Source: Hyalella azteca
Lineage: Eukaryota; Arthropoda; Malacostraca; Amphipoda; Hyalellidae
DNA length: 64,000 nucleotides
Assembly: GCF_000764305.2 (NCBI RefSeq)
Contig: NW_025943937.1
Span: 1-64,000, forward strand
Reading direction: 5' to 3'
The notes below the pieces were generated by a model. It was given only the letters and a program-made list of their open reading frames with translations, did not search any database and had not been told where the DNA came from. Position 1 is the stretch's first letter. Each line of letters starts with the position of its first letter. This document shows positions 1 to 10,624 of this stretch, piece after piece. Made by a program: the position numbers and the translations under genes.

Positions 1-112
1 ACACAGCACTGCCAGTGTTGCACACAGCACTGCCAGTGTTGCACACAGCACTGCCAGTGTTGAACACAGCACTGCCAGTGTTGCACACAGCAGTGCCTGT
101 GTGAATCACACT
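1..112. repeat. 21-bp tandem repeat at window edge
   Basis: About five copies of a 21-base unit (ACACAGCACTGCCAGTGTTGC) run from the first base. The last copy is degenerate. Each unit holds the imperfect palindrome CACTGCCAGTG. The array probably continues beyond the window. Confidence 0.9.
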
Positions 113-656
113 TCGGTGAATGGTCAATGCGCGTGACGGCACTGAGATCAGTGACGTCACAGGCGAACAACGAGCTACATCCGCAAAAACGGGCTTCTGA
201 TGGGTCAACCTTATGCTAGTTGAACCATGCAAACGAGGTTAATTGTAACACTGAACTTTAATTGAAGCGGAAAAATGAAAAATGCTTTAACACGTTGACG
301 CCGAAGTGGTACATCTGCGTAACACAAAGTGTATTTCTCCAGGACGTAGTGATACATATTTCAGGGTTGCCAGATGGCCTAAAAACGGCCACGTCCGCGA
401 ACAAAAAAGGCCTAAAACTCGGTATATACTAGTATATTTGTAGGTGCCGGTGTGAAAATTTTATTTCCTTTTTGCTGTTTCTGAAATTTAACCAGGAAGT
501 ACCCCTGGCATAAATTTTAGCCGGCCAACGCAATTGAAAAAAAAACTAAATCGCGAAATTTGTCCGAAAAAAATGTAATACCCGTTTGGGAATTGAACAA
601 AAGGAAGTAAATATTACCAAATGTAGACATGTTTACTGAAAAGAACATGTATTACA
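113..656. other. Intergenic DNA, no gene seen
   Basis: No coding frame, RNA gene or clear element was recognised here. The last 100 bases or so probably belong to the 3' non-coding end of the neighbouring mariner remnant. Confidence 0.4.
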
Positions 657-1151
657 CTACTTCTCTACATAATCTCCGGACAAATTTAAGCATTTGTCGT
701 ATCGTGTCACGAGTTTTTGTATACCAAGTCATATTCCTCCGCCGCCAGTGTATTGAGAGACGCAGTCACGTGTAACGTGCTCTTTCAGTTCTTCGTCATT
801 TTGATACTGTCCCTGCCACGAAGTCCTTGAGTTTCGTAAACAGATGAAAATCTAAAGGAGCCTGGTCCGGACTGTAGGGTGGATGGTCGAAAATTTCCCT
901 CTTTAATTTTTGGAGAAGTTGTTGTGAGTTGTGTTATCCGATTCCGAGCCGTATGCGGCCTGGCATTATGATTATCGTGCAGGAGAATGACGCCAGCGGC
1001 CAGTAGACAACAACAGACCTCGCCGTCGATTTTGAATTGCCCGCCGTAATTTTTTTTTAATGTTACACAATATGCATTGGCATTGATTGTGTCTCCACGA
1101 GTCATGAAATCGATGAGCAGTACAACTACACCTTGCCCATGGTTGAACACT
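657..1151 (-). pseudogene. Mariner transposase remnant (C-terminal half, frameshifted)
   Basis: Read on the minus strand, the segment gives the C-terminal part of a mariner-family transposase: a VLLIDFM..G block, then LLHDN.ARPHTA, which carries the second catalytic Asp of the DDE/D triad, and finally LNLSGDYVEK followed by a TAG stop at 657-659. The conserved blocks fall in different frames, so at least two frameshifts separate them. An inserted residue splits the HDNARPH motif. The N-terminal DNA-binding half is missing. At the 5' end, CAACCATGGG is repeated in inverted orientation near 1135 and 1180, which suggests a rearrangement at the break. This is a dead copy. Confidence 0.8.
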
Positions 1152-1427
1152 TGAACTAGTACTAGTAGATATATATAGTTCAACCATGGGTTGCCCCACG
1201 GCCCACGTATTACTATTAATACAAGATATGAACTGATATAGTAGTAATACCTAGTACAATATGAAGCAATCGGAACCACCGTGTTAAAAACAGCTCTGAC
1301 GTCAGTTACAAGAGAATATATATTAATAATATATCATAATAATATAATATATAACAATACAATATTATATAATAGGGATGTGGTATAACATAAAGGTGTC
1401 AGCTTTAATTAGCCATTAGCCTGATTC

Positions 1428-1600
1428 ATAGTGGCAAAGCAGAGAGTTTTTTAGACTCTCCTTCAAGTTCAATTTCAAGTCCTATAAGTAGACCAGAAAA
1501 GTATCATGGATACCAGCATCATCAAACATAAGATATTGGCTTAAATCTTGGGTAAATGAGAAAATTAAAAATGAACTGATTCTAAAAAATCACTAGTTTG
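1428..1600 (+). repeat. Dispersed repeat A, uninterrupted copy
   Basis: This 170-base AT-rich sequence recurs at 52012-52095 plus 53055-53152, where a transposon splits it, and a weak fragment lies near 40750. It includes GTGGCAAAGCAGAGAG and a GAACTGATTCTAAAAA end. It holds no coding frame. The intact copy supplies the empty target site for the element at 52098-53052. Confidence 0.75.
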
Positions 1601-1754
1601 CCACTATGGCCTGATTAGGCCATGTTGGTCGGTCGCAGATTGGCCACCTTGCCGATTTCGAAAATAATTCTTACTACCTACTAACTGCTAGTTTCGAACC
1701 CTCACTTCATGGAAAATAAAATAAAATGGAAGATATGCAAGTAAATTCCAGTTA

Positions 1755-2122
1755 GGGTAAACGCGGTATATTCCGACATCGTAGGTAATTCCGTCACTTC
1801 TCTAGCTTTTCCTTTATATTAAGCTTTGTTTTAGTTCCATGCGTTCATTGATGGTTGAGATGGTGACGTCATACATTTGCGTGTCGAAATACTGCAAAAA
1901 CACTAGGTCTTGGCCATCTAGCGGGAAAATATTGAGATCCAAAGAGAGACAATGCATGCCACGTGGTGAGATCATCGAAAAATGTGTCAAATAGTTGCTG
2001 ACGCGTAGTGAAGTGTTTTGAGAGTCATGTGAAGGCAACAGAACTTAACGCATACGGTTCTTTTTTATAGCTTTTCATTTCTCGATGCGTCCTTAAAGTG
2101 TCGGAATATACCGCGTTTACCC
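1755..2122. mobile_element. TA-flanked MITE, short copy (Tc1/mariner-like)
   Basis: A 368-bp element bounded by inverted repeats that begin GGGTAAACGCGGTATATTCC, with the mirror image at 2098-2122. TA dinucleotides flank both ends (1753-1754 and 2123-2124), as expected of Tc1/mariner-superfamily insertions. The long frames inside carry no recognisable transposase, so it is non-autonomous. A 955-bp relative in opposite orientation lies at 52098-53052 and a damaged one starts at 41173. Confidence 0.85.
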
Positions 2123-2124
2123 TA

Positions 2125-3265
2125 TTCTGAGAAGAATAAAACGTTTCGTATACCGTTTCAGACGGCGTTCTGTTGGTCATTCCATTTTCACTCGGATACT
2201 GTGTCAATTGAAGGAATAAATATACAACTAAAATACAAGTTGAATGGATAATGATGTGATGATACACTGAAAGCCTTCTAGCCTATATAGAGTTAGACAA
2301 ACAAGTACTTGAGGCTTCACAGGCTTGAGCTCTTTATAAAAGCTCTTAAATTGGACACAACAACAAATTGCATCGATTGACATTTGACAATATATATTGA
2401 TAGAAGCAATGAAATTTTCACTGGTATAAATAAAAAATAAAGAAACAGAAGTGTACCTATACGGCTAATTATTGCCTATACCTAGTCTGCCTAGAGTCTT
2501 AGGCTAGAGAGAATTTTAATAGCTTTTCCTAATCCGGATATGTAATTTTATCGACATCTTTTGACCTGCCCGTGCCCAGTGCCCACATTCCCCACTCGGG
2601 CCACTCCCCAGGAGTCGATATGGACAACTTTTCCTGCCTCTGCGTTAAAACGACAACAAAGATTAATAAAAGTCAGTATATTTTAGATTTGCATACCTAC
2701 CTCGGTACCTCCAGCCGCTCCAGGCTTTAACATTTAGTTCTTTATAACCAAGTCTGGTCGTTTGAATCTAATTATCTACACGTAATCACGTATATATGTA
2801 TATAGGCTTAGCAGCCACTAGCCAGCATGATGAAATTTTTTTTCATTGCACTGTGGACAGTGGATATGATGTGTTTAACTGAATAACTTTATTATCTACA
2901 TTTCAACGGAATCAAGCAATTTAATCATTAAAACTAATCAATTCTGCATGTACCATCTTGCATGTTGGATGTTGCCATATTTTTATATCAAGATAGGCCT
3001 ACATCTTCTTAGTTCTTACAATTAAGCTTGGCCATAGGCATATGGCTCACTTAACAAGTTAGCGCCTTTGAATTGAAGCCGTACATATGCAATATGGACC
3101 GAGCTCATAAGGTCTACTGGAAAATGCCTCTTAAAATTGGACTTATGCTAATTGACTCCCCATAAAGTCCTGGATAAACTGCTGCGCTTAAGAATTTTAC
3201 TCAGGCCATATTGATCCGTTATCATTGAAGTACGACAGCCGTGCACAGAATGTCGAGCCTTTCTC
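2125..3265. other. Intergenic DNA, no gene seen
   Basis: AT-rich sequence between the MITE and the 42-bp minisatellite. No coding frame, RNA gene or element was recognised. Confidence 0.4.
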
Positions 3266-3907
3266 GTGACTCTCCAGATGTATGTCGTTATTGTGGCTGC
3301 ACCACGGCCTATACTCACCACTCACCAGATGCTTGTCATTGTCGTGGCTCTCCCGCCGTCCCGTGGCCTACTCACCAGATGCTTGTCGTTATCGTGGCTG
3401 TACTGCAGCCTACTTACCAGATACTTGTTATCGTGGCTGTACCGCGGCCTACTTAACAGATGCTTGTTATCGTGGCTGTACCGTGGCCTACTTACCAGAT
3501 GCTTGTTATCGTGGCTGTACCGCGGCCACTCACCAGATGCTTGTCGTTATCTTGGCTGTACCGGGGCCTACTCACCAGATGCTTTTCGTTATCATGGCTG
3601 TACCGCGGCCTACTCACCAGATGCTTGTCCTTATCGTGGCTGCACCGCGGCCTACTCACCAGATGCTTGTCATTATTGTGGCTGCACCGCGGCCTACTCA
3701 CCAGATGCTTGTCATTATTGTGGCTGTACCGTGGCCTACTCAGCAGATGCTTCTCGTTATCATGGCTGTACCGCGGCCTACTCACCAGATGCTTGTCGTT
3801 ATCATGGCTGTACCGCGGCCTACTCACCAGATGATTGTCGTTATCATGGCTGTACTGCGGCCTACTCACCAGATGCTTGTCGTTATCGTGGCTGCACTGC
3901 AGCCTGT
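3266..3907. repeat. 42-bp minisatellite, about 15 copies
   Basis: The unit reads CCTACTCACCAGATGCTTGT followed by a CGTTATCRTGGCTGTACCGCGG block. Later units are 42 bp and several early ones 39 bp. Both lengths are multiples of three, so three forward frames and one reverse frame stay open for 120-230 codons. No start context, splice signal or known domain supports translation. I treat the frames as a by-product of the period. Confidence 0.9.
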
Positions 3908-3941
3908 ACGCTTGATGTGGCATGTCATAGGAAAATGATCA

Positions 3942-4066
3942 TGAATACAATTAGAGTTTAGAAATGAATCATCTTTTTTTTTCATCAAATTTTTCTGGCG
4001 GATACAATTAGAGTTTAGAAATGAATCATCTTTTTTTTTTCATCAAATTTTTCTGGCGGACAAGCA
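3942..4066. repeat. Direct duplication, about 62 bp
   Basis: Two adjacent copies of ATACAATTAGAGTTTAGAAA plus a poly-T run and CATCAAATTTTTCTGGCGG. The second copy is continuous with the broken LINE endonuclease frame, so this marks the junction between the minisatellite and the LINE. Confidence 0.85.
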
Positions 4067-4830
4067 GGCGGTCTATAGACTATGGCTACGCACAGGTCAT
4101 ATTTTTTTACGTGAAGTAGCACGTATTCAACATAGCCGTCAGAGTTTCCAGATTTTGATCTCAATTCTACAGTGCTTCTTGCGAGGGAGTTCCTAAGGTA
4201 GACAATTAATCCACCCTTCCTTCTCCCTTCTTTCCGGTCCACGCACTAGTGTTGGAATCCTTCCATTGTAATTTCTGCATTGAGGATATCTTTTCTTAGA
4301 TGCAACTCTGTTAGTGCAATTATAAAGATCCCACCCTCGTCGGCCATCTCATGCAGCACGTCAATCTTGTGACGCGCTGTCAGTGGGAAGAGCCCCTCAA
4401 TGTTGGCCAGCAGAATGCCAGACTCTTCCCTTATTGGTGCGCTTAAGTGCGTCTCCACCACTCTGCCTGGCGCCCCTGGCCCAACAGCTCCTGCATCTGG
4501 AGTTGAATCATTTCCAACTGATGCCTCATTTCTAAAAAAGCACCAAAGGTAATCTCTGGCTCCCCGCGTGCGTCCCTTTCTCGTATGCTTGGGCCACTCC
4601 CTGGAGTAGATAGGTCATCCCTCCTTCTCCAAGAACTACCCTCCTCAGCACTCCTTCTACCAGTGTTTCCTGCAACCCTATCACTGCCCTGTATTCCCTG
4701 TGATGGTATGGACTGTGAGGGTGAGGGAGTGGGCTGGCGTCCAGCAGAAGCCCTTCTTTGTGGGGGTGAATCATTGTTGCCTCCTCTTCTGTTGGCTTCC
4801 TCCATTTGCTTCCGCAATTTTATGTGCAGA
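4015..4830 (-). pseudogene. LINE remnant A: ORF1-like end and start of endonuclease
   Basis: On the minus strand a Ser/Pro/Arg-rich frame (4817-4443) leads into an endonuclease N-terminus: LLANIEGLFP, IIALTELHL and then, past one in-frame TAG at 4246-4248, KGGLIVYLRNSLA and IVYRPP. These blocks are typical of the apurinic-like endonuclease of non-LTR retrotransposons. The reading breaks at about 4070, where a direct duplication starts. The reverse transcriptase is absent. The same sequence, less complete, occurs on the plus strand at 10630-10795, so both are copies of one family, probably CR1/jockey-like. Confidence 0.75.
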
Positions 4831-4839
4831 TTTTATGGC

Positions 4840-5130
4840 TGGTGCAGCGGAGGAGGCTGGTGCAGTGGAGGAGGCTGGTGCAGTGGAGGGGGCTGGTGCA
4901 GTGGAGGAGGCTGTCTCTTATACACATCTAGATGTGTGCAGTGGAGGAGGCTGGTGCAGTGGAGGAGGCTGGTGCAGTGGAGGGGGCTGGTGCAGTGGAG
5001 GAGGCTGGCGCAGTGGAGGAGGCTGGTGCAGTGGAGGAGGCTGGTGCAGTGGAGGGGGCTGGTGCAGTGAAGGGGGCCGGTGCAGTGGAAGGGATTGGTG
5101 CAGTGGAGGAGGCTGGTGCAGTGGATTTAG
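4840..5130. repeat. 18-bp minisatellite interrupted by an adapter sequence
   Basis: About 14 copies of GGTGCAGTGGAGGAGGCT. The period is a multiple of three, so long Gly/Ala/Trp-rich frames appear in several registers. At 4911-4937 the array is broken by a foreign 27-base string that matches the Nextera mate-pair junction (see the separate entry). Copy number across that point is therefore unreliable. Confidence 0.9.
4911..4937. other. Nextera mate-pair junction adapter (assembly artefact)
   Basis: CTGTCTCTTATACACATCT (4911-4929) is the 19-base Tn5 mosaic end used in Nextera libraries. It is followed at once by AGATGTGT, the first eight bases of the same mosaic end in inverted orientation. 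This head-to-head order is the mate-pair circularisation junction. Translation gives the contaminant peptide SYTHLDV. It is not genomic DNA. Confidence 0.95.
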
Positions 5131-5938
5131 GAATTATGAAATTTGTATTTGCATTATTTTCTTAAAGCCTGGTCTCACAGATACCACACATTTTATATTC
5201 CCCTGTGTTCTGTTATCGTAGGTGCATTTGCTTAAGAACTTTCAAATTAAAATGGATTTCTTGCAACTTAATGTTATGCACACAAAGTTGGACATTGCAC
5301 GTAAAAGTATTTCTTTCCTGAACGATGTTGGGTAGCTCACCTTCATATGCTTTATTCCAACACAAACTCTAACATGCAATTTGGCTGCAAGATGGTATAA
5401 TTAGGGACACCCCCTATGGTAAGAAGAGACCCCCTCCAAAGGATAATATGGGACACCCCTAAAAATGCATTTACAGTAGAACCTCAATTATAGCAAAGGC
5501 TCCAGTTAACAAAAAATATCAATCAACAACAACAAATTTTGATTACATTTACCTCAATCAGCAAAAAATTTTCACTTGACAAAAAGTCAATGCATCATCA
5601 GTCACCACAAAATTGTGCATAGGGAAACATAGAATGAAAAGTAATTAACCTAAACTATGATTTATTTCTTGACAAATATGATGGTTGTCACTAAAATATT
5701 CCTCTCTGTTTCAGCTATGTTCTTTTATGATCTTTTTTTGCTATAGTGAATTTACTTGACCCAACTACAATGGTGTGAAATTACAAGCCTTCCTGTAAGC
5801 TTACAGATACAGAAGAAATGCTATATATGGCTGCTGAAGTGAAGTTTGCAGTGGACAAGGTCGTTGTAAAATGTAAATGCTCCATGGCATGTTAATGGAT
5901 ATGGTAATATCACATCAATAATACAGTAATGTATGAAT
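5131..5938. other. Intergenic DNA, no gene seen
   Basis: Nothing coding was recognised. A short block at 5401-5460 repeats GGGACACCCC-like strings about three times, a pattern common in arthropod repeats. Confidence 0.4.
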
Positions 5939-6836
5939 CAGGGTTAGTGATTTTTTTATTTTTTTTTAAATAAAAAAAAATAAAAAATCAATAATTTTTT
6001 TCATTTTTCATGATTTTTTAAATTTATTTGATTGTTTGATTTTTTTCAGCTTTTTTGTCTTTTTGAAGTGTTATTTTTTATGTTGCAATTAGCCTACTAA
6101 CAATAGCAGTATAGGTAAAATTACAAGACTATATATAAAATAATTAAATGCAGAGAATGGATATAAAATATTTGAATTGTGCACATGTTTATTTCAAACA
6201 GTGTTAGCTTATCTCATAACTTAAGTCTCGTTTCAAGTCGTATGAGGTTTGTTTGGTTATTGTTCAGTTTATGTTTAGTATTGGTTTATTGGTCTGAATT
6301 AAATGGGAACAGTGCAGTCACTACTATTTGGTGTGTATAGAGGATAGAGTCTGGTAGATTTATTGGACATAAAACTAGTAGATCTATTGATAGTGCTGTG
6401 CACTGTGCTATCAGCTACCTATCTGTTATGTGACTCTTCAATATTTAGGAGATCTGCATTCCTGAAGTGTTTTTGTATATTGAAGCCAGTTAAATGGTCA
6501 ATATTTAGACATTACCTTGCTCCATACAACAAACTTTACAAAGCTAATGAAAAGACGTATCAATAATTCTTTACCCAAAAATCCCTAAGTGGTAAACACC
6601 ACCTTGGCCTGTTGGCCATTATTGAAGGCAATAAGTGCCCTTTTTAGCCATCCATTATGATCCATATACTGTTATTGTTAGTAGGCTAGTTGCAACATAG
6701 AAAATAAGACCTCAAAAAGACAAAAAAGCTGAAAAAATAAAAAAAATCAAATAAATAAAAAAAATCATGAAAAAATCAACAAAAAATCATTGATTTTTTA
6801 TTTTTTTAAAAAAATCAAAAAAAATCGCCAACCCTG
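5939..6836. mobile_element. Foldback element with hAT-like CAGGGTT ends
   Basis: An 898-bp element starting CAGGGTTAGTGATTTTTTT and ending AAAAAATCGCCAACCCTG. The inverted repeats extend inward about 170 bases (5939-6110 against 6666-6836), including CCTACTAACAATAG and its mirror, and are rich in AAAAAATC strings. No transposase frame is present. CAGGG/CCCTG termini resemble hAT elements, but the 8-bp flanks (GTATGAAT and ATTACCAT) do not match. This copy is therefore rearranged or misassigned. Confidence 0.6.
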
Positions 6837-7814
6837 ATTACCATATATAAGACTCTGTAGAGTCTGAAACATAAAGAAAAAAACATTAATAGGTGCATCA
6901 AACATAAAATATGTTATATAGGTACCTATGGTAATTTTAACTTAATTTCCAAGCCGGTCAATGTTACCCCGTCACGGCTGCCATTAGGTGGTCAAAGTTA
7001 CCCATTGGGGGGTGGTGCCCCCCATTTGCAAACTATGACACTTTCCTAAAATTTGTCTTTTGCATATGTAACTAGAAGAGTTCTACTACAATGCATCAAA
7101 ACCTGGAGTTATTTTACCAAAAAATATAAAAATTGGAGGGGGTACTCCGACAGGCTTTAAATAATAGTTTTTTTTTTGTGGGTCACATTTTTAATTTTTT
7201 AACCTATTAGATATGCAAACTTTTTAAATCTTTCTATTGTGTTGTGTAGCCTCAGTATTAGGCTTTTGATGACCATTGACAAAATTTTTCTATGTCGAAT
7301 AGTTTTTGAGTTTTGGGGGTTTTTGTTAAAAAAACGAAAATTGGTCAAAGTTATCCCACCGGTCAAAGTAACCCCATTTTACGGGTAAAATGGGGGTAAC
7401 TTTGACCACTTTTTCTTTTCAAAATGATGCCATTTTTTTACTAGATAAGTTAAACTTGAATTGAAACATGCAAAATACAGGTCTATACTCTAACTTCACT
7501 CACCATAAATTGCTGGCTCCTGCCTCTCATAGTTTTGATGTAACTTGAAAAAAAGTGATGGTCTTTGTTACCCCAGCTCTTAGGGTTTCTTTGACCGGGT
7601 GGCAAAATAAATTTTATTTTTTGGTAAAATAACTCCAGGTGGTGGTGCATTGTAGTAGAACTTTTCTAGTTACATATGCAAGAGACAAATTTTAGGAAAG
7701 TGTCATAGTTTGCAAATGGGGGGCGCCGCCCCCAAAGGGGAGAAATGTAACCATCTAATGGCAGCCATGATGGGGTAACATTGACCGGTTTGGAAATTAA
7801 GTTGAAATTACCAT
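6837..7814. mobile_element. Two half-copies of a GGGGTAACTTTGACC element, joined end to end
   Basis: 6837-7384 corresponds to the right half, and 7385-7814 to the left half, of the 1.08-kb element seen complete at 9024-10098. The outer tips meet at 7384/7385, where a CATTTTACGG end touches a GTAAAATGG start. The segment begins and ends with ATTACCAT, and each of these abuts a CAGGGTT-type terminus. The order is thus circularly permuted relative to the intact copy. No coding frame was recognised. Confidence 0.6.
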
Positions 7815-8205
7815 CAGGGTTGGCAATGATTAAATCAAAATGATTAAATCATGTGATTAAATCACTTGATTTTTTTTTTTAAATCATGATTTTTTTTATT
7901 ATTTTGATTTTTTTGATTTTTTCATATATTTAAAAATATTGAGTGGCAGTCTTTAATTTATATTGAGGTATTGTTATTCATGGTTTAGTATAAATGTACT
8001 ATGAATGACAAATTGGTATGTAACTGGTTGCCTTTAGTGTGTATTAGGTTCCAATAAATGGAATGTTTTTGGTACAGAGGTGTCAAGAGTGCAATACATT
8101 GTACATAGCTAGCAGCTTAGCAAATTCTTATAAGGCTATAAGTAGTCTAACTATTTGACCATTTGTTATATATTGATTACAATATACAATTTAAATGTGT
8201 TAGCT
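7815..8205. mobile_element. Second CAGGGTT-ended (hAT-like) terminus and flanking AT-rich DNA
   Basis: Starts CAGGGTTGGCAATGATTAAATC and continues with several ATGATTTTTTT strings. It resembles the end of the element at 5939-6836 but belongs to a diverged family. No matching right end was located, so the 3' limit is uncertain. Confidence 0.45.
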
Positions 8206-8210
8206 AGCTT

Positions 8211-8893
8211 ATACAGGGTGGGACAGAACTGATTGAACAGTTTTGAGGCAAAATAAAAGAGTAATGGAGATACATAAAGAAGAAAGTTTATATTCCTCAT
8301 GATTAGCATAACATACCATTCAAAATACTTATGTTTTGAAAACAATATCAGGAAGATGGGGTTTGTTAGCTGCATCACACTGTTGGAGTTGTTCTCGGAA
8401 GTTTCCTACAGCATGTTCACACATATGGTGAGGTATGGCCATAACCTCTGCTGCAATAATATGTTCCTTTAGCTGTGGTAGGGTTGACCCCGCTAGCCAC
8501 TGTAAATCACCCCTCAGAGTCTGGGAACATGCTTTTCAAAACATTGAGTGACATTCGGGCTGTGTGAGCTGTAGCCCCATCCTGCTGGAACCACACGTCT
8601 CTCAATGCTTCATTTTCAACAATGTTTTCCATCCTGGGCTGCAAGAAATTTTGCAACATTGAAGCATGGCATTTGGAATTCACTGCCATGGTTACTCCCT
8701 CCTCTGAGAACGACTCCAACAGTGTATTGCAGCTAACGGCCCCCATCTTCCAGATATTGTTTTCAAAACATAAGTATTCTAAATGGTATGTTATGCTAAC
8801 CTCTAGGAAAATAAACATTCTTCTTTATGTCCCTACATTACTCTTTTATTTTACCTCAAAACTGCTCAACCAGTTCTGCTCCACCCTATATAT
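8211..8893 (-). mobile_element. Tc1/mariner-like element with internally deleted transposase
   Basis: Long inverted repeats (about 180 bases each side) start with a CAGGGTGG-type tip next to TATA. On the minus strand a transposase fragment reads VWFQQDGATAHTAR, the block holding the second catalytic Asp of a Tc1/mariner-type DDE transposase, preceded by ...NIVENEALRD. After a stop the frame resumes with LPQLKEHI and IPHHMCEHAVGNFRE, which resemble the family's C-terminal region. The stretch between, with the last catalytic residue, is missing. This is a dead deletion derivative. Confidence 0.7.
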
Positions 8894-9023
8894 TGAGAGG
8901 TTGAGATTGTATTGACCTTTTAGGCAATTAGAAATATTTTCCACCCTAATACAAGTATTCTAATTTAAATATTTAATTTCAATCTTAAAATATGTGAATT
9001 TAAAACTAGAAACAAAACAATTA

Positions 9024-10098
9024 CCGTAAAATGGGGTTACTTTGACCGGCTGGGTAACTTTGACCACTTTTCGTTTTTTTAACAAAAACCCCCAAAACTC
9101 AAAAACGATTTGACTTAGAAAAATTTTGTCAATGGCCATCAAAGGCCTAATACTGAGGCTACGTAACACAATAGAAAGATTTAAAAAGTTTGCATATCTA
9201 ATAGGTTAAAAAATTAAAAATGACCCACAAAAAAGAGCTATTATTTTAAGCCTGTTGGAGTACCCCCTCCAATTTTTTTATTTTTTGGTAAAATAACTCC
9301 AGGTTTTGATGCATTGTAGTAGAACCCTTCTAGTTACATACCGTGTATGCAAAAGACAAATTTTAGAAAAGTGTTATAGTTTTCAAATGGGGGGTGCTGC
9401 CCCCCAATGGGGTAACTTTGACCACCTAATGGCAGCCATGACGGGGTAACATTGACCGGCTTGGAAATTGAGTTAAAATTACCATAGCTACCTATATAAC
9501 ATATTTTATGTTTGATATACCTATTAATGTTTTTTTTCTTCATGTTTCAGACTCTACAGAGTCCTATATATGGTAATTTTAACTTAATTTCCAAACCGGT
9601 CTATGTTACCCCGTCATGGCTGCCATTAGGTGATCACATTTTGCCCATTTGGGGGCGGCGCCCCCCATTTGCAAACTATGACACTTTCCTAAAGTCTGTC
9701 TTTTGTATATGTAACTAGAAGAGTTCTACTACAATGCACCACAACCTGGAGTTATTTGGAGTTATTTTACTAAAAAATAAAATTGATTTTACCACCCGGT
9801 CAAAGAAACCCCAAGAGCTGGGGTAACAAAGACCATCACTTTTTTTTAAATTACATCAAAACTAACCATCACTTTTTTTGAAATTACATAAAGACTATGA
9901 GAGGCAGGAGCCAGCAATTTATGGTAAGTGAAGCTAGAGTATAGACCTGTATTTTGCATGTTTAAATTCAAGTTTAATTTAGCTAGTAAGAAAATGGCAT
10001 CATTTATAAGAAAAAAAGTGGTCTAAGTTACCCCATTTTACGGTAAAAGAATGGCATCATTTTGAAAAAAAAGTGGTCAAGGTTACTCCATTTTACGG
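9024..10098. mobile_element. Long-inverted-repeat element, 1.08 kb, TA-flanked
   Basis: Ends are CCGTAAAATGGGGT and its inverse, flanked by TA at 9022-9023 and 10099-10100, consistent with a TA target duplication. Arms of about 465 and 530 bases fold on each other around a centre at 9490-9566 and carry GGTCAAAGTTACCCC-type strings. No frame of recognisable function is present. Half-copies of the same element form 6837-7814. A foldback or MITE-type element is likely. Confidence 0.75.
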
Positions 10099-10624
10099 TA
10101 TCTAATTTGTCAGATTTATAGGCTTGAGCGGTCTTTTACTGATGATAAAAATTTTGCAGTAGTTCATTAGAAGTGCGTGTGAATGGAGAACTTGAAGACT
10201 TAAGAGATACTTACTTGCAAGTTATGCATTCTCACCCTGTTTGTCATCCTTGATTTTAACACCCTCCATCAGAATGGCCCCAAACTAAACCCAAACCCAC
10301 AATGGGTTACATCATTGGTATCTAAGGAGTAAGAGGACAGTCTCAGGCTTGACTACTACTAGCTGCTGTGTGTGTTGTAGGCTTCAGTCCCATGTGCAAA
10401 GAGTTGTGTTCACTCTCCATAGCAATTGTTCCAGACAGACAGATTGAGTGTATCGTCGAACTTCTATGGCTTATTGGGCAGTACACTTGATCTTGACTGG
10501 TATATTTGTGAGCTACCTTGACTCACAATATTTGTCAGCAACCTTGACTCACAATATTTGTCAGCTACCTGCAATACTTCCTCTCAAAGAACTGTTATTG
10601 GTCAGAGTTTACCTATGGTGTTTT
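10099..10624. other. Intergenic DNA with a short direct repeat
   Basis: No gene seen. At 10510-10570 the string CTTGACTCACAATATTTGTCAGC occurs twice in tandem in slightly different form. Confidence 0.4.

Noticed and set aside
3241..3961. Long Cys/His/Tyr-rich open frames
   Set aside because: They follow from the 42-bp period of a minisatellite; several overlapping frames on both strands are equally open.
4585..5221. Gly/Ala/Trp-rich open frames of 77-173 codons
   Set aside because: They are produced by the 18-bp tandem repeat and run through an adapter sequence.
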